The position numbers and the translations under genes are program-made. From Streptomyces roseoverticillatus (lineage in GTDB: Bacteria; Actinomycetota; Actinomycetes; Streptomycetales; Streptomycetaceae): DNA of 64,000 bases. The stretch is taken from NCBI RefSeq assembly GCF_000719265.1, contig NZ_JOFL01000007.1:124001-188000 (forward strand). Direction: 5' to 3'. Under the pieces are notes generated by a model, which saw only the letters and a list, made by a program, of their open reading frames with translations, was not told the DNA's origin and did no database searches. Positions within the stretch are counted from its first letter, which is position 1, and each line of letters opens with the position of its first letter. Positions 1 to 8,336 of this stretch are shown here, piece after piece.

Positions 1-1176
1 GCGGGCGAGCAACTTGTCGAGTGCGACGGTCAGTTCCAGTCTGGCCAGCTGGGAGCCGAGACAGTAGTGCACGCCCAGACCGAACGCCAGGTGTGGATTG
101 TCCTCGCGCCCGGGGTCGAAGCCGGCGGCGTCGGCGAAGACCGTCTCGTCCCGGTTGGCCGAGGTGATCGCGGGCAGGACCGCCTCGCCGGCCCGCACCA
201 GGACTCCGCTCAGCTCGACGTCCTCCGTGGCGACCCTGATGGTGCCGCCGTTGACGCCCGCGGTGCTGTACCGGAGGATCTCCTCCACCGTCGTCCGGAT
301 GCGCTGCTGATCGCCCCTGATCCGGTCGGTCAGCCCGGGCCGGCGCAGCAGCTGGAGGGCTCCGCCCGCCAGCGTGCTGGACGTCGTGTGATAGCCGGCG
401 ATCAGCAAGGTAACGCCGAAGACGACGAGTTCGCGCTCGCTCAGCCGGTCACCGGCCTCGCGGGCGGAGATCAGCATGGCCAGCAGGTCCTCGTCGCCCG
501 GGGCACGGCGTTTGGCCTCGATCAGCTCCGCCAGGTACCCGGCCAGGCCGTCACGTGCCGCCTGGACCTGTTCCGGGCTGTGGGTGCCGAGGCTGAGCAT
601 GACGTCGGCCCAGCGGCAGAACCGGTCGCGATCGGCGAACGGCACCCCGAGCAGATGGCAGATGACGGCGAGCGGCAGGGGCAGTCCCAGGCCCGCGACC
701 AGGTCGGCCGGCGGGCCCGTCTCCTCGATGACGGCCACGAGGTCCTCGGCGGTCCGCTCGACGAAGGGCCGCAGCCGTTCGATCTGCTTCTTCCCGAAGG
801 CCCGGGCCACCAGCTTGTGCAGCCGGGTGTGCTCGGGCGGGTCCATCGACAGGATCGTGGCCGCGTCCGCGGCCAGCGGCCGCATGCGGGGCGCGCCGGG
901 GAGCGCGGCGGCCGCCCGGCTGAACCGGGAGTCCGTGAGCACGGTGCGCACGTCGTCGTAGCGGGTGACGAGCCAGCCGCTGTCCCCGGTGGCGAAGCGG
1001 ACCCGGGCTACCGGGCAGTTGCCGCGGAGCCGCGCGAACTCCTCGGCTATCTCCAGCGGCCCGGTGTCCCCGGTGCCGGGGAAGGGAAACGGCAGGGCGG
1101 TGCTTTGAGCGGTCGGTTGATGGGCCGGTTGAGCGGGGGTCTGATCGGTGGGCTGATCGGTGGGCTGATCCATCAT
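1..1176 (-). CDS. Cytochrome P450, C-terminus cut by window edge
   Basis: Haem-thiolate monooxygenase, probably a tailoring oxidase of a natural product. The reverse strand reads continuously from an ATG at 1176 to the window edge (392 codons). It contains the oxygen-activation helix (IAGYHTTSS), the ExxR motif (EEILRYS) and, close to the edge, the haem loop FGLGVHYCLG with its cysteine ligand. Only the last part of the C-terminal domain is missing. The N-terminus is rich in Pro/Gln/Thr repeats (DQPTDQPTDQTPAQP) and lacks a membrane anchor, as in soluble bacterial P450s. The ATG shares one base with the TGA of the upstream SARP gene, so the two are probably translationally coupled. A second in-frame ATG at 1173 is equally possible as start. 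The substrate cannot be inferred. Confidence 0.93.
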   Translation of the reverse strand, partial: MMDQPTDQPTDQTPAQPAHQPTAQSTALPFPFPGTGDTGPLEIAEEFARLRGNCPVARVRFATGDSGWLVTRYDDVRTVLTDSRFSRAAAALPGAPRMRPLAADAATILSMDPPEHTRLHKLVARAFGKKQIERLRPFVERTAEDLVAVIEETGPPADLVAGLGLPLPLAVICHLLGVPFADRDRFCRWADVMLSLGTHSPEQVQAARDGLAGYLAELIEAKRRAPGDEDLLAMLISAREAGDRLSERELVVFGVTLLIAGYHTTSSTLAGGALQLLRRPGLTDRIRGDQQRIRTTVEEILRYSTAGVNGGTIRVATEDVELSGVLVRAGEAVLPAITSANRDETVFADAAGFDPGREDNPHLAFGLGVHYCLGSQLARLELTVALDKLLAR

Positions 1177-3083
1177 CACTCCATTACCAGTTGCCCGGAG
1201 CCCGGCACCGTGAGTCCGTTTAAGGGGCGGAAGCAGCCGGCACCGGACCGGAGCCGGCGCCCGACGCGCCGCCCGTAGGCGTCCCTTGCCGACATCAGGC
1301 GTTCGCGTGCGTAAAGGCGGACCAGTTCGTGGCAGCGGTAGGCAAGCCGGTAGGTTCCGTCGTCCATCTGCACGACTTCTTCCAGCAACCTGCATTCCAC
1401 CAGCTGTTTCAGCGCCCGGTCGGCGTCTTGCTCATCCACCAGGATGTCTTCGCGGGTGAAGGTCTCGGGCAGGGAGGCGATTTGTTCGAAGATCTGCAGG
1501 CCGGTCCGGCCCAGCTTGCGGCAGCTCAGCTCGAAGGATTTGCGCAGACTCACCTCCGGTGACGTCAGGAAGGTCAGGCGGCCCTCGGAATGCGTCAGCC
1601 AGTCGGCGAGATCGCGCAGGCCCCACTGCGGCCGGGCACTGAGCTGGAACGCCGCCGCGCAGATGGCGGCCGGCAGATGGCCGCACAGCCTGACGACCTG
1701 TTCGGCCAGCTCGCGGTCCGGCAGCTCCTGCCCGTCGGAGAGCAGCGACTCGAGCAACTGGATTCCCTCGTCGGCCGACAGCGGGGAGAGCTCCAGGGCC
1801 ACCTCGTCGCGCAGCCCTGCCAGCCGGGACCGGCTGGTGACGACGGCCACGCAGTCCGGGCCGCCGGGCAGGAGCGGAAGCACCTGTTCGGGCGACTCGG
1901 CGTTGTCGAGGATGATCAGCACCTTGCGGTCCGCGCTCCAGGAACGAAACCGTTCCCTCCGTTGCTCCAGCCGGCCGAACCGTTCCGGCTGTATTCCGGC
2001 TGCCCGCAGAAAGCCGGCGATCGCCTCGAAGGGGCGGACCGAATGGCCTTGCAGATCCCGGAGATCGGCGTAGAGCTGACCGTCCGGGAAGTCGGCACGC
2101 AGTTGGTGCGCCACGTGCAGTGCCAGCTCGCTCTTGCCCACTCCCGCCATGCCGTGCAGCGACACCACGCGCGGCCCGGAGGAGCCGCGCCTGCCGGAGG
2201 TCGTGGCTCGCAGCAGCGCCCCCAGCTGCACCGCGCGCTCCTGGTGCATCACCGGCCCTGCCTTGACCGGCAGTTGCGCGGGAGTGCTCCGCAGCTGGAC
2301 GACGGAATGGTTGGTTCTGGGGAGGTTCAGCGCCGGATCGGCGCGCAGGATGGTCTGGTGGAGCTGCACCAGCTCGCCGGACGGCTCCACTCCGAGTTCG
2401 CTGACGAGCCGGTGGCGCAGCGAGCGGTAGACCTCAAGGGCCTCCAGCCGGCGGTCCGAGCGGTACAGCGCCAGCATGAGCTGGGCGGGGAATCCCTCGT
2501 GCAGGGGGTGACTGGTGGTCAGGGCCTTGAGCTCGGCGATCAGTTCGTGATGCCGTCCCAGTTGCAGGCCGGCCTCCATCCGCATTTCGAACGCTCGCAG
2601 CCGGGCTTCCTCGAAGCGGACCAGATGTGCTTCGAGGAGCGGCCCGACGGAGACGCCGTCCAGCATCTTCCCCCGCCACAGCGACAGCGCCTCGTCGAGC
2701 AGGGAGGACGCCTGGTCCGGCCTTCCGTCCTGCAGCGCCTCCCGGCCCTGGTGGGAGAGCCGCTCGAACAGGTTGAGGTCGAGCTGGTCGGCCCGGGTGC
2801 GCACCAGGTAACTCGAATTGATCGTAACCAGAACTTCCCGTTCCTCTTCAGCCCTCTGATAGGCGCCGAGTTTCTTTCTCAGCCGGTATATGTAGGTCTG
2901 GAGGGTAGTGGCGGCACTGGCGGGGGGCTCGTGCCACAGTTCTTCGATGAGAGATGCCGGCCGTACGGGCTGATTCGCATGCAGAATCAGCGCCGCCAGT
3001 ACGTGGCGCAGCTTGGGCGAGGTCGGAGTTACCAGCGTGTCACCACTGTAGACTTCAAGGCTGCCGAGAATGCTGAATCGCAT
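1176..3083 (-). CDS. AfsR/SARP family transcriptional activator with NB-ARC domain
   Basis: Probable pathway-specific activator of a secondary-metabolite cluster. The 635-aa protein starts with an OmpR-like winged helix (about 1-95, beginning MRFSILGSLEV), followed by a bacterial transcriptional activation domain (about 100-250, including RLVSELGVEPSGELVQLH). An NB-ARC ATPase domain follows (about 285-560) with a P-loop GMAGVGKSELAL and a Walker B-like LIILDN. It is longer than small SARPs (about 250-300 aa) but lacks the TPR tail of full AfsR (about 1000 aa). Its last 40 residues (GRRVGRRLRSGAG onward) look non-family, so the TPR part may have been lost. The start has a strong GGGGGGAG ribosome site about 6 nt upstream. 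The stop overlaps the P450 start. Family assignment is firm; its targets are unknown. Confidence 0.92.
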   Translation of the reverse strand: MRFSILGSLEVYSGDTLVTPTSPKLRHVLAALILHANQPVRPASLIEELWHEPPASAATTLQTYIYRLRKKLGAYQRAEEEREVLVTINSSYLVRTRADQLDLNLFERLSHQGREALQDGRPDQASSLLDEALSLWRGKMLDGVSVGPLLEAHLVRFEEARLRAFEMRMEAGLQLGRHHELIAELKALTTSHPLHEGFPAQLMLALYRSDRRLEALEVYRSLRHRLVSELGVEPSGELVQLHQTILRADPALNLPRTNHSVVQLRSTPAQLPVKAGPVMHQERAVQLGALLRATTSGRRGSSGPRVVSLHGMAGVGKSELALHVAHQLRADFPDGQLYADLRDLQGHSVRPFEAIAGFLRAAGIQPERFGRLEQRRERFRSWSADRKVLIILDNAESPEQVLPLLPGGPDCVAVVTSRSRLAGLRDEVALELSPLSADEGIQLLESLLSDGQELPDRELAEQVVRLCGHLPAAICAAAFQLSARPQWGLRDLADWLTHSEGRLTFLTSPEVSLRKSFELSCRKLGRTGLQIFEQIASLPETFTREDILVDEQDADRALKQLVECRLLEEVVQMDDGTYRLAYRCHELVRLYARERLMSARDAYGRRVGRRLRSGAGCFRPLNGLTVPGSGQLVME

Positions 3084-3255
3084 GCTGACTCCCCCCGTGT
3101 GATTGAGTGAGCAGGAATGCTACGAGTCCAAGGTTTTGCGTCACTGTCACGACGAGGACGCCGTGCACAGGCTGCGGGGTTTACGGATCTCGATCAGGCA
3201 CTGCGTATCCTGCAGTCAGGTGCCGCGGCGCACCATGGTGGTGGCCGAAGGGAAT

Positions 3256-3885
3256 TCAGCGGCGCACCATCAGGAAGCAGGCGGCGTGCTCGGGCCGGGG
3301 CGGATCGGGAAGCCGCTCGATGTCGAAGGCGTGGCCGAACAGGCGCTGTTCCTCTCCCGGCGCCATGACCGTGTGGAGCAGCCGGGACATTCTCCGGCGG
3401 GCCACCAGCGGCAGGTCCTTCTTGTCCGCCGAGAAGCACCAGAGGAAGAACTGCGTCCCGGTGCGCGAGAGCCGCAGCACGGTGTTCACCATGCCCCGGC
3501 GGACGGGCCCGGTGGTGTCGTCCAGGGTTCCGTAGTCGATCAGCAGGTCGAAGGGGCCCTCGACGCCGGGGATGCGCGGGGAGGACAGGTCGGCGTTGAC
3601 GAAGCGGCAGTGGTCCTCGACCGCTGCCTCACGGGCGCGTTCGCGGGCGCGCTGGAGGGCGTACTCGGTGAAGTCGACGCCCACGACGTCGTAGCCGTTC
3701 TGCGCGAGGAACACCGCGTTCGCTCCGGTGCCGCAGCCCAGGTCGAGGGCGCGCGGACGGCCGGCGGGCGTCACGGGGGCGGCGATCCTCCCCTCGGCGA
3801 GGAGTCCGCGCAGTTCGGGGCTGACTCCGACGTGCTCCCATGCGGCGCCTCGCTTGTACAGCAGTGTGTAGAGCCATGGTTTCAT
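3256..3885 (-). CDS. Class I SAM-dependent methyltransferase
   Basis: A 209-aa small-molecule-type methyltransferase. The SAM-binding motif I is LDLGCGTGANAVFLA (about residues 48-62). The acidic end of strand 2 (VVGVDFTEYAL) and motif IV (FDLLIDYGTLDD) follow in the usual order. The length and the C-terminal FLMVRR strand fit the Methyltransf_25/11 type. The ATG at 3885 is preceded by AAGGGATC at a sensible distance. The gene lies downstream of the DUF1772 gene (71-nt gap) and upstream of the SARP gene (172 nt), all on the minus strand, and so is probably part of the same tailoring group. Substrate and methylated atom (O, N or C) are not visible. Confidence 0.85.
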   Translation of the reverse strand: MKPWLYTLLYKRGAAWEHVGVSPELRGLLAEGRIAAPVTPAGRPRALDLGCGTGANAVFLAQNGYDVVGVDFTEYALQRARERAREAAVEDHCRFVNADLSSPRIPGVEGPFDLLIDYGTLDDTTGPVRRGMVNTVLRLSRTGTQFFLWCFSADKKDLPLVARRRMSRLLHTVMAPGEEQRLFGHAFDIERLPDPPRPEHAACFLMVRR

Positions 3886-3956
3886 CGCGGATCCCTTCGA
3901 TGCATTCGATGCAGAGCGCTCGGGGAGCGAGCCGGGCCCGTGCGGGGTCCGGGCGG

Positions 3957-4415
3957 TCAACTTCCGAGTGCGATCGCGAAGCTGTTGAGGATCAGGACAG
4001 CGAGGGCCGCGCCGGTCCTGACCATATGCCATCGCCGCCACAGCGGGCGTGGATCGTGCCAGTCGGCGGGAACGGAGTCGGCGTCGGTCCGCCCGGCCAG
4101 CTTGTTCAAGGGCACGTTGCACAGGTGGGACACCGCCTCCACCACCACGATGCCGACGGCCGAGACGATCAGCATGGCGCGGACCGCCGCGGAAGGCGCC
4201 AGGACGGCCAGCGCGATGTCCGCCAGCAGTGTCGCGTTGACCAGGATCGGCATGGTCGGGTGATAGCCCTTGCCCAGCAGGCGGTGAGCGTGCAGATACC
4301 GGTCCGGTGTCATGGCGGCCAGAGCGGGCAGCACGCTGATGGCCACCGCGAAGAACACCCCGGCCACAAGCCCGCTGCCGAGCAGGAGCGCGGCGCCGAC
4401 GAGGTGCTGAACCAC
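3957..4415 (-). CDS. DUF1772 / anthrone-oxygenase-like membrane protein
   Basis: A 152-aa integral membrane protein with four predicted hydrophobic helices, around residues 5-30, 55-75, 80-97 and 133-150. It carries the family-like patterns GYHPTMPI and LCNVPLNKL before the last helix. DUF1772 proteins (Anthrone_oxy family) include cofactor-independent oxygenases of aromatic polyketide pathways, although many members are uncharacterised. The neighbouring methyltransferase, P450 and SDR make a tailoring role plausible, but this is inference. It is the first gene of the minus-strand group and reads away from the SDR gene across a 314-nt shared promoter region. Confidence 0.8.
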   Translation of the reverse strand: MVQHLVGAALLLGSGLVAGVFFAVAISVLPALAAMTPDRYLHAHRLLGKGYHPTMPILVNATLLADIALAVLAPSAAVRAMLIVSAVGIVVVEAVSHLCNVPLNKLAGRTDADSVPADWHDPRPLWRRWHMVRTGAALAVLILNSFAIALGS

Positions 4416-4729
4416 TGTCTACCCTCCCTCTCCCGTGCGCCCTCCTCGCCCGGTGGCCGAGGCGAACGCGTTCTTGATGCAACGACTGGTAGATAGTCGG
4501 CACACGCACTCGCAGCTCACTGGACACAGGTGGATACAGCTGGGCACAGGCGTAACGCGCCCTGCTCCAGCACCGGTTCGCGGCGGCGTCCACCGGGTTG
4601 CGCACCGGGCCGCACGCGTCCTCCAGCGACGCGCTAGCCCTCGTGGACAGCATCGTCGTCACGCTACGGGGTGCCTGCTGCCTGCCGGCCCGGTTGCGCG
4701 GAGGCACCCGCGAGACGAGGTGGCATGGG
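4416..4729. promoter_or_regulatory. Divergent intergenic region between DUF1772 and SDR genes
   Basis: This 314-nt region without a credible gene separates two divergently transcribed genes and should hold both promoters. Two structures stand out. One is a set of three back-to-back 10-nt direct repeats at 4521-4550. The other is a short inverted repeat CGACT-7 nt-AGTCG at 4483-4499. No confident -35/-10 pair could be assigned. Confidence 0.5.
4521..4550. repeat. Three tandem 10-nt direct repeats, possible activator site
   Basis: The units read TGGACACAGG, TGGATACAGC and TGGGCACAGG, consensus TGGRYACAGS, with an exact 10-nt period (about one helical turn). Direct repeats on one face of the helix near a promoter are typical binding sites for SARP/OmpR-type activators, and a SARP gene lies 1.4 kb away. 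Classical SARP boxes have an 11-nt period, so the link is inference. Confidence 0.5.
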
Positions 4730-5518
4730 ATGGTGACCTACACATCGGCCCTGGTGACCGGGGCCTCCAGCGGCATCGGGCAGAGCCTGGCCAGGTGTCT
4801 GGCGGCGCAGGGGACCGGTGTCGTGGTCGTGGCCAGGCGCGGTGACCGCCTGGAGCGGCTGGCCGAAGAGCTGCGCGGACGCTCCGGAGCGTCCGTCGAA
4901 GTGCTGGCGGCCGACCTGTGCGTACCGGAGGACCTGGCCACCGTGACGAAGCGGCTGACCGACCCGGACCGGCCGATCGACCTCCTGGTCAACAACGCCG
5001 GGGCGGGTTCCCGGCCTCCGCGGCCGCTCGCGGACCAGCCGCTGGACCACGAGCTGGGCAAGGTGGAGCTGAACGTGCTGGCCCCCCTGCGGCTGACGCA
5101 CGCGGCGCTGTCCGTGATGATCCCCCGGCGGCACGGCGGAATCCTCAACGTCTCGTCGATCGCCGGCTTCCTACCCCAGCCCCAGGGCGCGACGTACGCG
5201 GCCACGAAGGCCTTTCTGACCTCCATGACGGAGACGGTGCACTGCGAGGCCCGCAAGTCCGGAGTCCACGCCACCGTGGTCTGCCCCGGTTTCGTCCGGC
5301 GGGGTGAGGGCGGGGCGGACGGCGGCATGCGCAGCGTCCGCCTTCCGGAGTTCGTCTGGCTCGACCGGGACGAGGTGGCCCGCGAGGCGATCCGGGCGGT
5401 GTGTGCCGGCAAGCCCGTGTGCATCCCGGGGTGGCAGTACCGGACGGCCATCACGCTGAGCCGAGTGCTGCCACGGGTGCTGTCCCGCAGGGGGTTCGAG
5501 CGTTTGTGGGGACACTGA
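4730..5518 (+). CDS. SDR family oxidoreductase
   Basis: A 262-aa classical short-chain dehydrogenase/reductase using NAD(P)H. It has the Rossmann glycine motif TGASSGIG (residues 10-17), NNAG, and the catalytic set Ser (NVSSIAGF), Tyr and Lys (YAATKAFL). ARRGDR after strand 2 suggests NADPH preference. The active-site spacing and the C-terminal Rossmann core resemble the DltE/YqjQ-like acyl or ketone reductase group. The start chosen is the ATG at 4730, directly before the Rossmann strand (MVTYTSALVTGASSG); the open frame continues upstream without homology. It is transcribed away from the DUF1772/methyltransferase group and ends in a strong hairpin. Substrate unknown. Confidence 0.87.
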   Translation: MVTYTSALVTGASSGIGQSLARCLAAQGTGVVVVARRGDRLERLAEELRGRSGASVEVLAADLCVPEDLATVTKRLTDPDRPIDLLVNNAGAGSRPPRPLADQPLDHELGKVELNVLAPLRLTHAALSVMIPRRHGGILNVSSIAGFLPQPQGATYAATKAFLTSMTETVHCEARKSGVHATVVCPGFVRRGEGGADGGMRSVRLPEFVWLDRDEVAREAIRAVCAGKPVCIPGWQYRTAITLSRVLPRVLSRRGFERLWGH

Positions 5519-5565
5519 CGGAGAGGGTCTGACGGCTAAGGCCTGAGGGCGAAGAGGGCTCAACG

Positions 5566-5603
5566 CCGATCGTGGTGGCCGGAAGCCCGGCCACCACGAT
5601 CGG
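5566..5603. terminator. Bidirectional hairpin terminator
   Basis: A perfect 17-bp inverted repeat (CCGATCGTGGTGGCCGG, positions 5566-5582, against 5587-5603) with a 4-nt loop lies between the convergent SDR and exporter genes. There is no T-run, as is common for actinomycete terminators. It can serve both strands. Confidence 0.8.
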
Positions 5604-5626
5604 TGCTGCTGCGGGTGCTGCCGTGA

Positions 5627-7333
5627 TCAGCCCCAACTACGCGCTCGGGGCGGGAGGATGAAGGACAGGAAGAAGACCAGCACCATGGCCCCGGCCGTGC
5701 CCCACAGGCTGCGTTCGAGGGCGAGGGTGAAGTTCTTGCCGTTCGTCGTGGCGCCGGCGTGCTCCAGTGCCTCCGTCACCTCCTTGCTCACCTGCTGCGG
5801 CGGGGCGGACTCGCCGTCGCCCGGCTCGGCGCCGCCGCAGCCGGCCGGCGCCACGGACTGGTCATTCGCCGCCATCCGGTCGTGGTAGCAGGACCGGAAC
5901 TTCGCGATCACCTGGTCCTGGACGGGGCCGGGCACGTGGGCCGCCGACAGTTCGGCCCTCAGCCGGGGCGCCGCCCGGTCCGCCATGTCGGTGGACTGGG
6001 AGCCCAGCAGGGAGAAGAGCACGACACCGAGGATCGCGACCCCGGCCGAAGCTCCCACCTGGGTGACGGCGTTGAGCAGGCCCGAGGCCGAGCCGATCTC
6101 ACGGGGCTCCACCGCCGCCAGCACGATGCTGAACAGCGTGGAGACCACGGCCCCCATGCCCAGGCCGGCCAGCAGCAGGCTCGGCAGCAGCTGCCAGGAC
6201 GTGGCGCTCGTGCCCTGGTAGTGCAGCGTCAGGCTCAGGGAGGTGAACGCGACGGCCATCACCAGCGCGCCGATGCTCAGCAGCTTGCGGCCGAGCCGGG
6301 GGGCGAGCACCGCGCCGGAGACCGCCGATCCGATCGCCATGCCCAGCGACCACGGCAGCGCGGTCAGACCCGCGTGCAGGACCGTGAAACCGCGCCCGAT
6401 CTGCAGGTACAGCATGAAGACGAAGAAGAAGCCGATCAGCCCGGCGAAGAACAGGAAGCCGATGATCAGCCCGCCGTTGAAGGGACCCTTGCGGAAAAGG
6501 CTCATCTCGACCAGCGGGGAGCGGTGGGCACGGCCCTTCCGGATCTGGACGTAGGCGAACAGCGCGAGCATCGGGACGGACATGGCCATGGACACGTACG
6601 TCCACACCGGCCACCCCAGGTCCCGCCCCTTGAGCAGGGGGAACATCAGCAGCAGCATCGCGACCGTCACCAGCGCGCTGCCCAGCACGTCCACCCGCTG
6701 GGCGTGCTCCGACTTGGTGTTCTGCACGAACAGGGCCGCGACGATGAGCGTGGCGATCCCCACCGGGACGTTCACCAGGAAGATCGTCCGCCATTCCAGC
6801 CCCAGCAGGTCGGCCTTGATCAGCAGCGCCCCGAGCAGCGGCCCGCTGACCACGGCCAGGCCGGACACCCCGCCGAACATGCCGGCGACCATGGCTCCCT
6901 GCTTGGGCGGAAACGTCGCCATCAGCGTGGAGAGCACCTGGGGCACCATGAGCGCGGCCACCGCTCCCTGGAGCACGCGGGCCGCGATCAGCATCCCCGG
7001 CCCCTGTGCCGCTCCGCACAGGGCCGAGGTCACCACGAAGCCCGCCACACCGATCAGGAACAGGTTCTTGCGGCCGAAGATGTCCCCCAGCCGGCTCCCG
7101 GTGATCAGCACCAGCGCGAACGCCAGCGCGTAGCCGGACGCCACCCACTGCGCGTCGGAGTTGCTGGTCCCGAGGTCCCTCTGCAGCGACGGGATGGCCA
7201 CGTTGACGATGGTCCCGTCCAGCAGGTCCATGAAGCTGGCCAGGAGCAGTGCGAGGACCGCCCACCACCGCCGGGATTCCCGGGATCCGCCCCCGCCCGG
7301 TTCGGCCGCCAGGTCCGTATGGATTGCAGTCAC
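5627..7333 (-). CDS. MFS drug exporter, DHA2 (EmrB/QacA) family
   Basis: Proton-driven exporter of the 14-helix DHA2 group, in the cytoplasmic membrane, probably giving self-resistance to the adjacent pathway's product or to other drugs. It shows the family's first-helix motif (MDLLDGTIVNVAIPSL), motif A (GSRLGDIFGRKNLF) and motif C-like region (SGLAVVSGPLLGALL). At 568 aa it has a usual length, with a hydrophilic periplasmic stretch before the last helix (FRSCYHDRMAANDQSV). I chose the GTG at 7333 because GAGGAGA sits about 6 nt upstream; an ATG 45 nt further upstream lacks this. It is divergent from the MarR gene over a shared operator, the classic exporter/repressor pairing. Confidence 0.92.
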   Translation of the reverse strand: MTAIHTDLAAEPGGGGSRESRRWWAVLALLLASFMDLLDGTIVNVAIPSLQRDLGTSNSDAQWVASGYALAFALVLITGSRLGDIFGRKNLFLIGVAGFVVTSALCGAAQGPGMLIAARVLQGAVAALMVPQVLSTLMATFPPKQGAMVAGMFGGVSGLAVVSGPLLGALLIKADLLGLEWRTIFLVNVPVGIATLIVAALFVQNTKSEHAQRVDVLGSALVTVAMLLLMFPLLKGRDLGWPVWTYVSMAMSVPMLALFAYVQIRKGRAHRSPLVEMSLFRKGPFNGGLIIGFLFFAGLIGFFFVFMLYLQIGRGFTVLHAGLTALPWSLGMAIGSAVSGAVLAPRLGRKLLSIGALVMAVAFTSLSLTLHYQGTSATSWQLLPSLLLAGLGMGAVVSTLFSIVLAAVEPREIGSASGLLNAVTQVGASAGVAILGVVLFSLLGSQSTDMADRAAPRLRAELSAAHVPGPVQDQVIAKFRSCYHDRMAANDQSVAPAGCGGAEPGDGESAPPQQVSKEVTEALEHAGATTNGKNFTLALERSLWGTAGAMVLVFFLSFILPPRARSWG

Positions 7334-7472
7334 ATCAGTCTCCTCGTTGCTTGCTCCGGGCTGGGCTCGCACACGCATTACGCGTCACAGTCGCGAGTGG
7401 GGGGAACCGTCACCCAGAGGGGCCGCTACGGGCGGCACGGTGGCAGTGAAGACGCCAGAATTCTTGCGGGAC

Positions 7473-7496
7473 GTCACGAGCGTTGTCACGAGCGTT
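7473..7496. repeat. 12-nt tandem direct repeat in exporter/MarR intergenic region
   Basis: GTCACGAGCGTT occurs twice in direct succession, followed by a near-copy (GTGACGAG). It lies between the exporter start and the MarR operator and could be a second regulator site or a chance duplication. Confidence 0.45.
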
Positions 7497-7530
7497 GTGA
7501 CGAGATGGTTGAGAACCTCACCGCCACTGT

Positions 7531-7556
7531 GTATCTTAGCTTAGGAAGTAAGATAC
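7531..7556. promoter_or_regulatory. Inverted-repeat operator, probable MarR binding site
   Basis: GTATCTTA (7531-7538) and TAAGATAC (7549-7556) form a perfect 8-bp inverted repeat with a 10-nt spacer. It is AT-rich in an otherwise GC-rich region and 20 nt upstream of the MarR start. Centre-to-centre spacing (18 nt) fits a MarR dimer on successive major grooves. It probably controls both the exporter and the repressor itself. Confidence 0.7.
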
Positions 7557-7575
7557 TAGGAAGGCTTGAGTAAGC

Positions 7576-8142
7576 ATGTCAACTGGCTTGCCCTCGCGTG
7601 ACGATCTCATCGGAGCGCTCTCCTGGAAGATGCGCCGCCTGAGCGGTGAGACCGTGCTGTTCCACCAGGCGATCGCCGACCGGCTCGGGATCAACCCCAC
7701 CGACCTCAAGTGCCTGGACCTGGCCTCCGGCCCCGAGCCGGTCACCGCGGGCCGGCTGGCCGAGGTCTCCGGGCTCACCTCGGGCGCGATCACCGGAGTG
7801 ATCAACCGCCTGGAGAAGGCCGGGCTCGTCGAGCGGCAGCCGGATCCGGACGACCGCCGCAAGGTGATCATCGCTGTCCGCCCGGACGTGCCCATGACCG
7901 TGATGGGGCTCTTCGGCTCCATGTCGCATTCGATGCTGGAGCTGTGCTCCCGCTACGAGGAGCACGAACTGGCCCTGGTCCTGGACTTCGTCAGCCGCGC
8001 GGCGGACACCATGCACGCCGAGGCGATCAAGCTGCAGGAGAAGCCGGAGAAGCAGGAGAAGACAGAGAGGCCGGAGAAGACAGAGGGGGCGGAGAAACCG
8101 GAAAAGGCGGAGAAGACCGGGAAGCCCACCGTCGACGCCTGA
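7576..8142 (+). CDS. MarR family transcriptional repressor
   Basis: A 188-aa winged-helix regulator, expected to repress the divergent exporter and itself until a ligand binds. The recognition helix and wing are clear: VTAGRLAEVSGLTSGAITGVI, a typical MarR helix pair, then LVERQPDPDDRRKVII, the wing with its conserved D-x-R-D/R pattern. The dimerisation helices follow. The last 35 or so residues are a Glu/Lys/Pro repeat (units such as EKPEKQ, EKTERP) that is not part of the fold. The DNA there is correspondingly repetitive, so length may vary between strains. The start ATG at 7576 lies 20 nt after the operator. Confidence 0.9.
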   Translation: MSTGLPSRDDLIGALSWKMRRLSGETVLFHQAIADRLGINPTDLKCLDLASGPEPVTAGRLAEVSGLTSGAITGVINRLEKAGLVERQPDPDDRRKVIIAVRPDVPMTVMGLFGSMSHSMLELCSRYEEHELALVLDFVSRAADTMHAEAIKLQEKPEKQEKTERPEKTEGAEKPEKAEKTGKPTVDA

Positions 8143-8336
8143 GACCCGTACCGCACCGCACCGGACGCCCGAGCGCGATCCGGCCGCCTACCGCCCCGGC
8201 GGGGACGGACGCCAATCCCCCGAGGCGACCTCCCCGCCGGGGCCTCGACCGCCGTGACCAGGTGCGACGGTCCATGGGCCGTACCTGTCCACGGGCCGTG
8301 ACCCTCCACGGGTATCGAAGGAGCAGAAGGAGCAGG

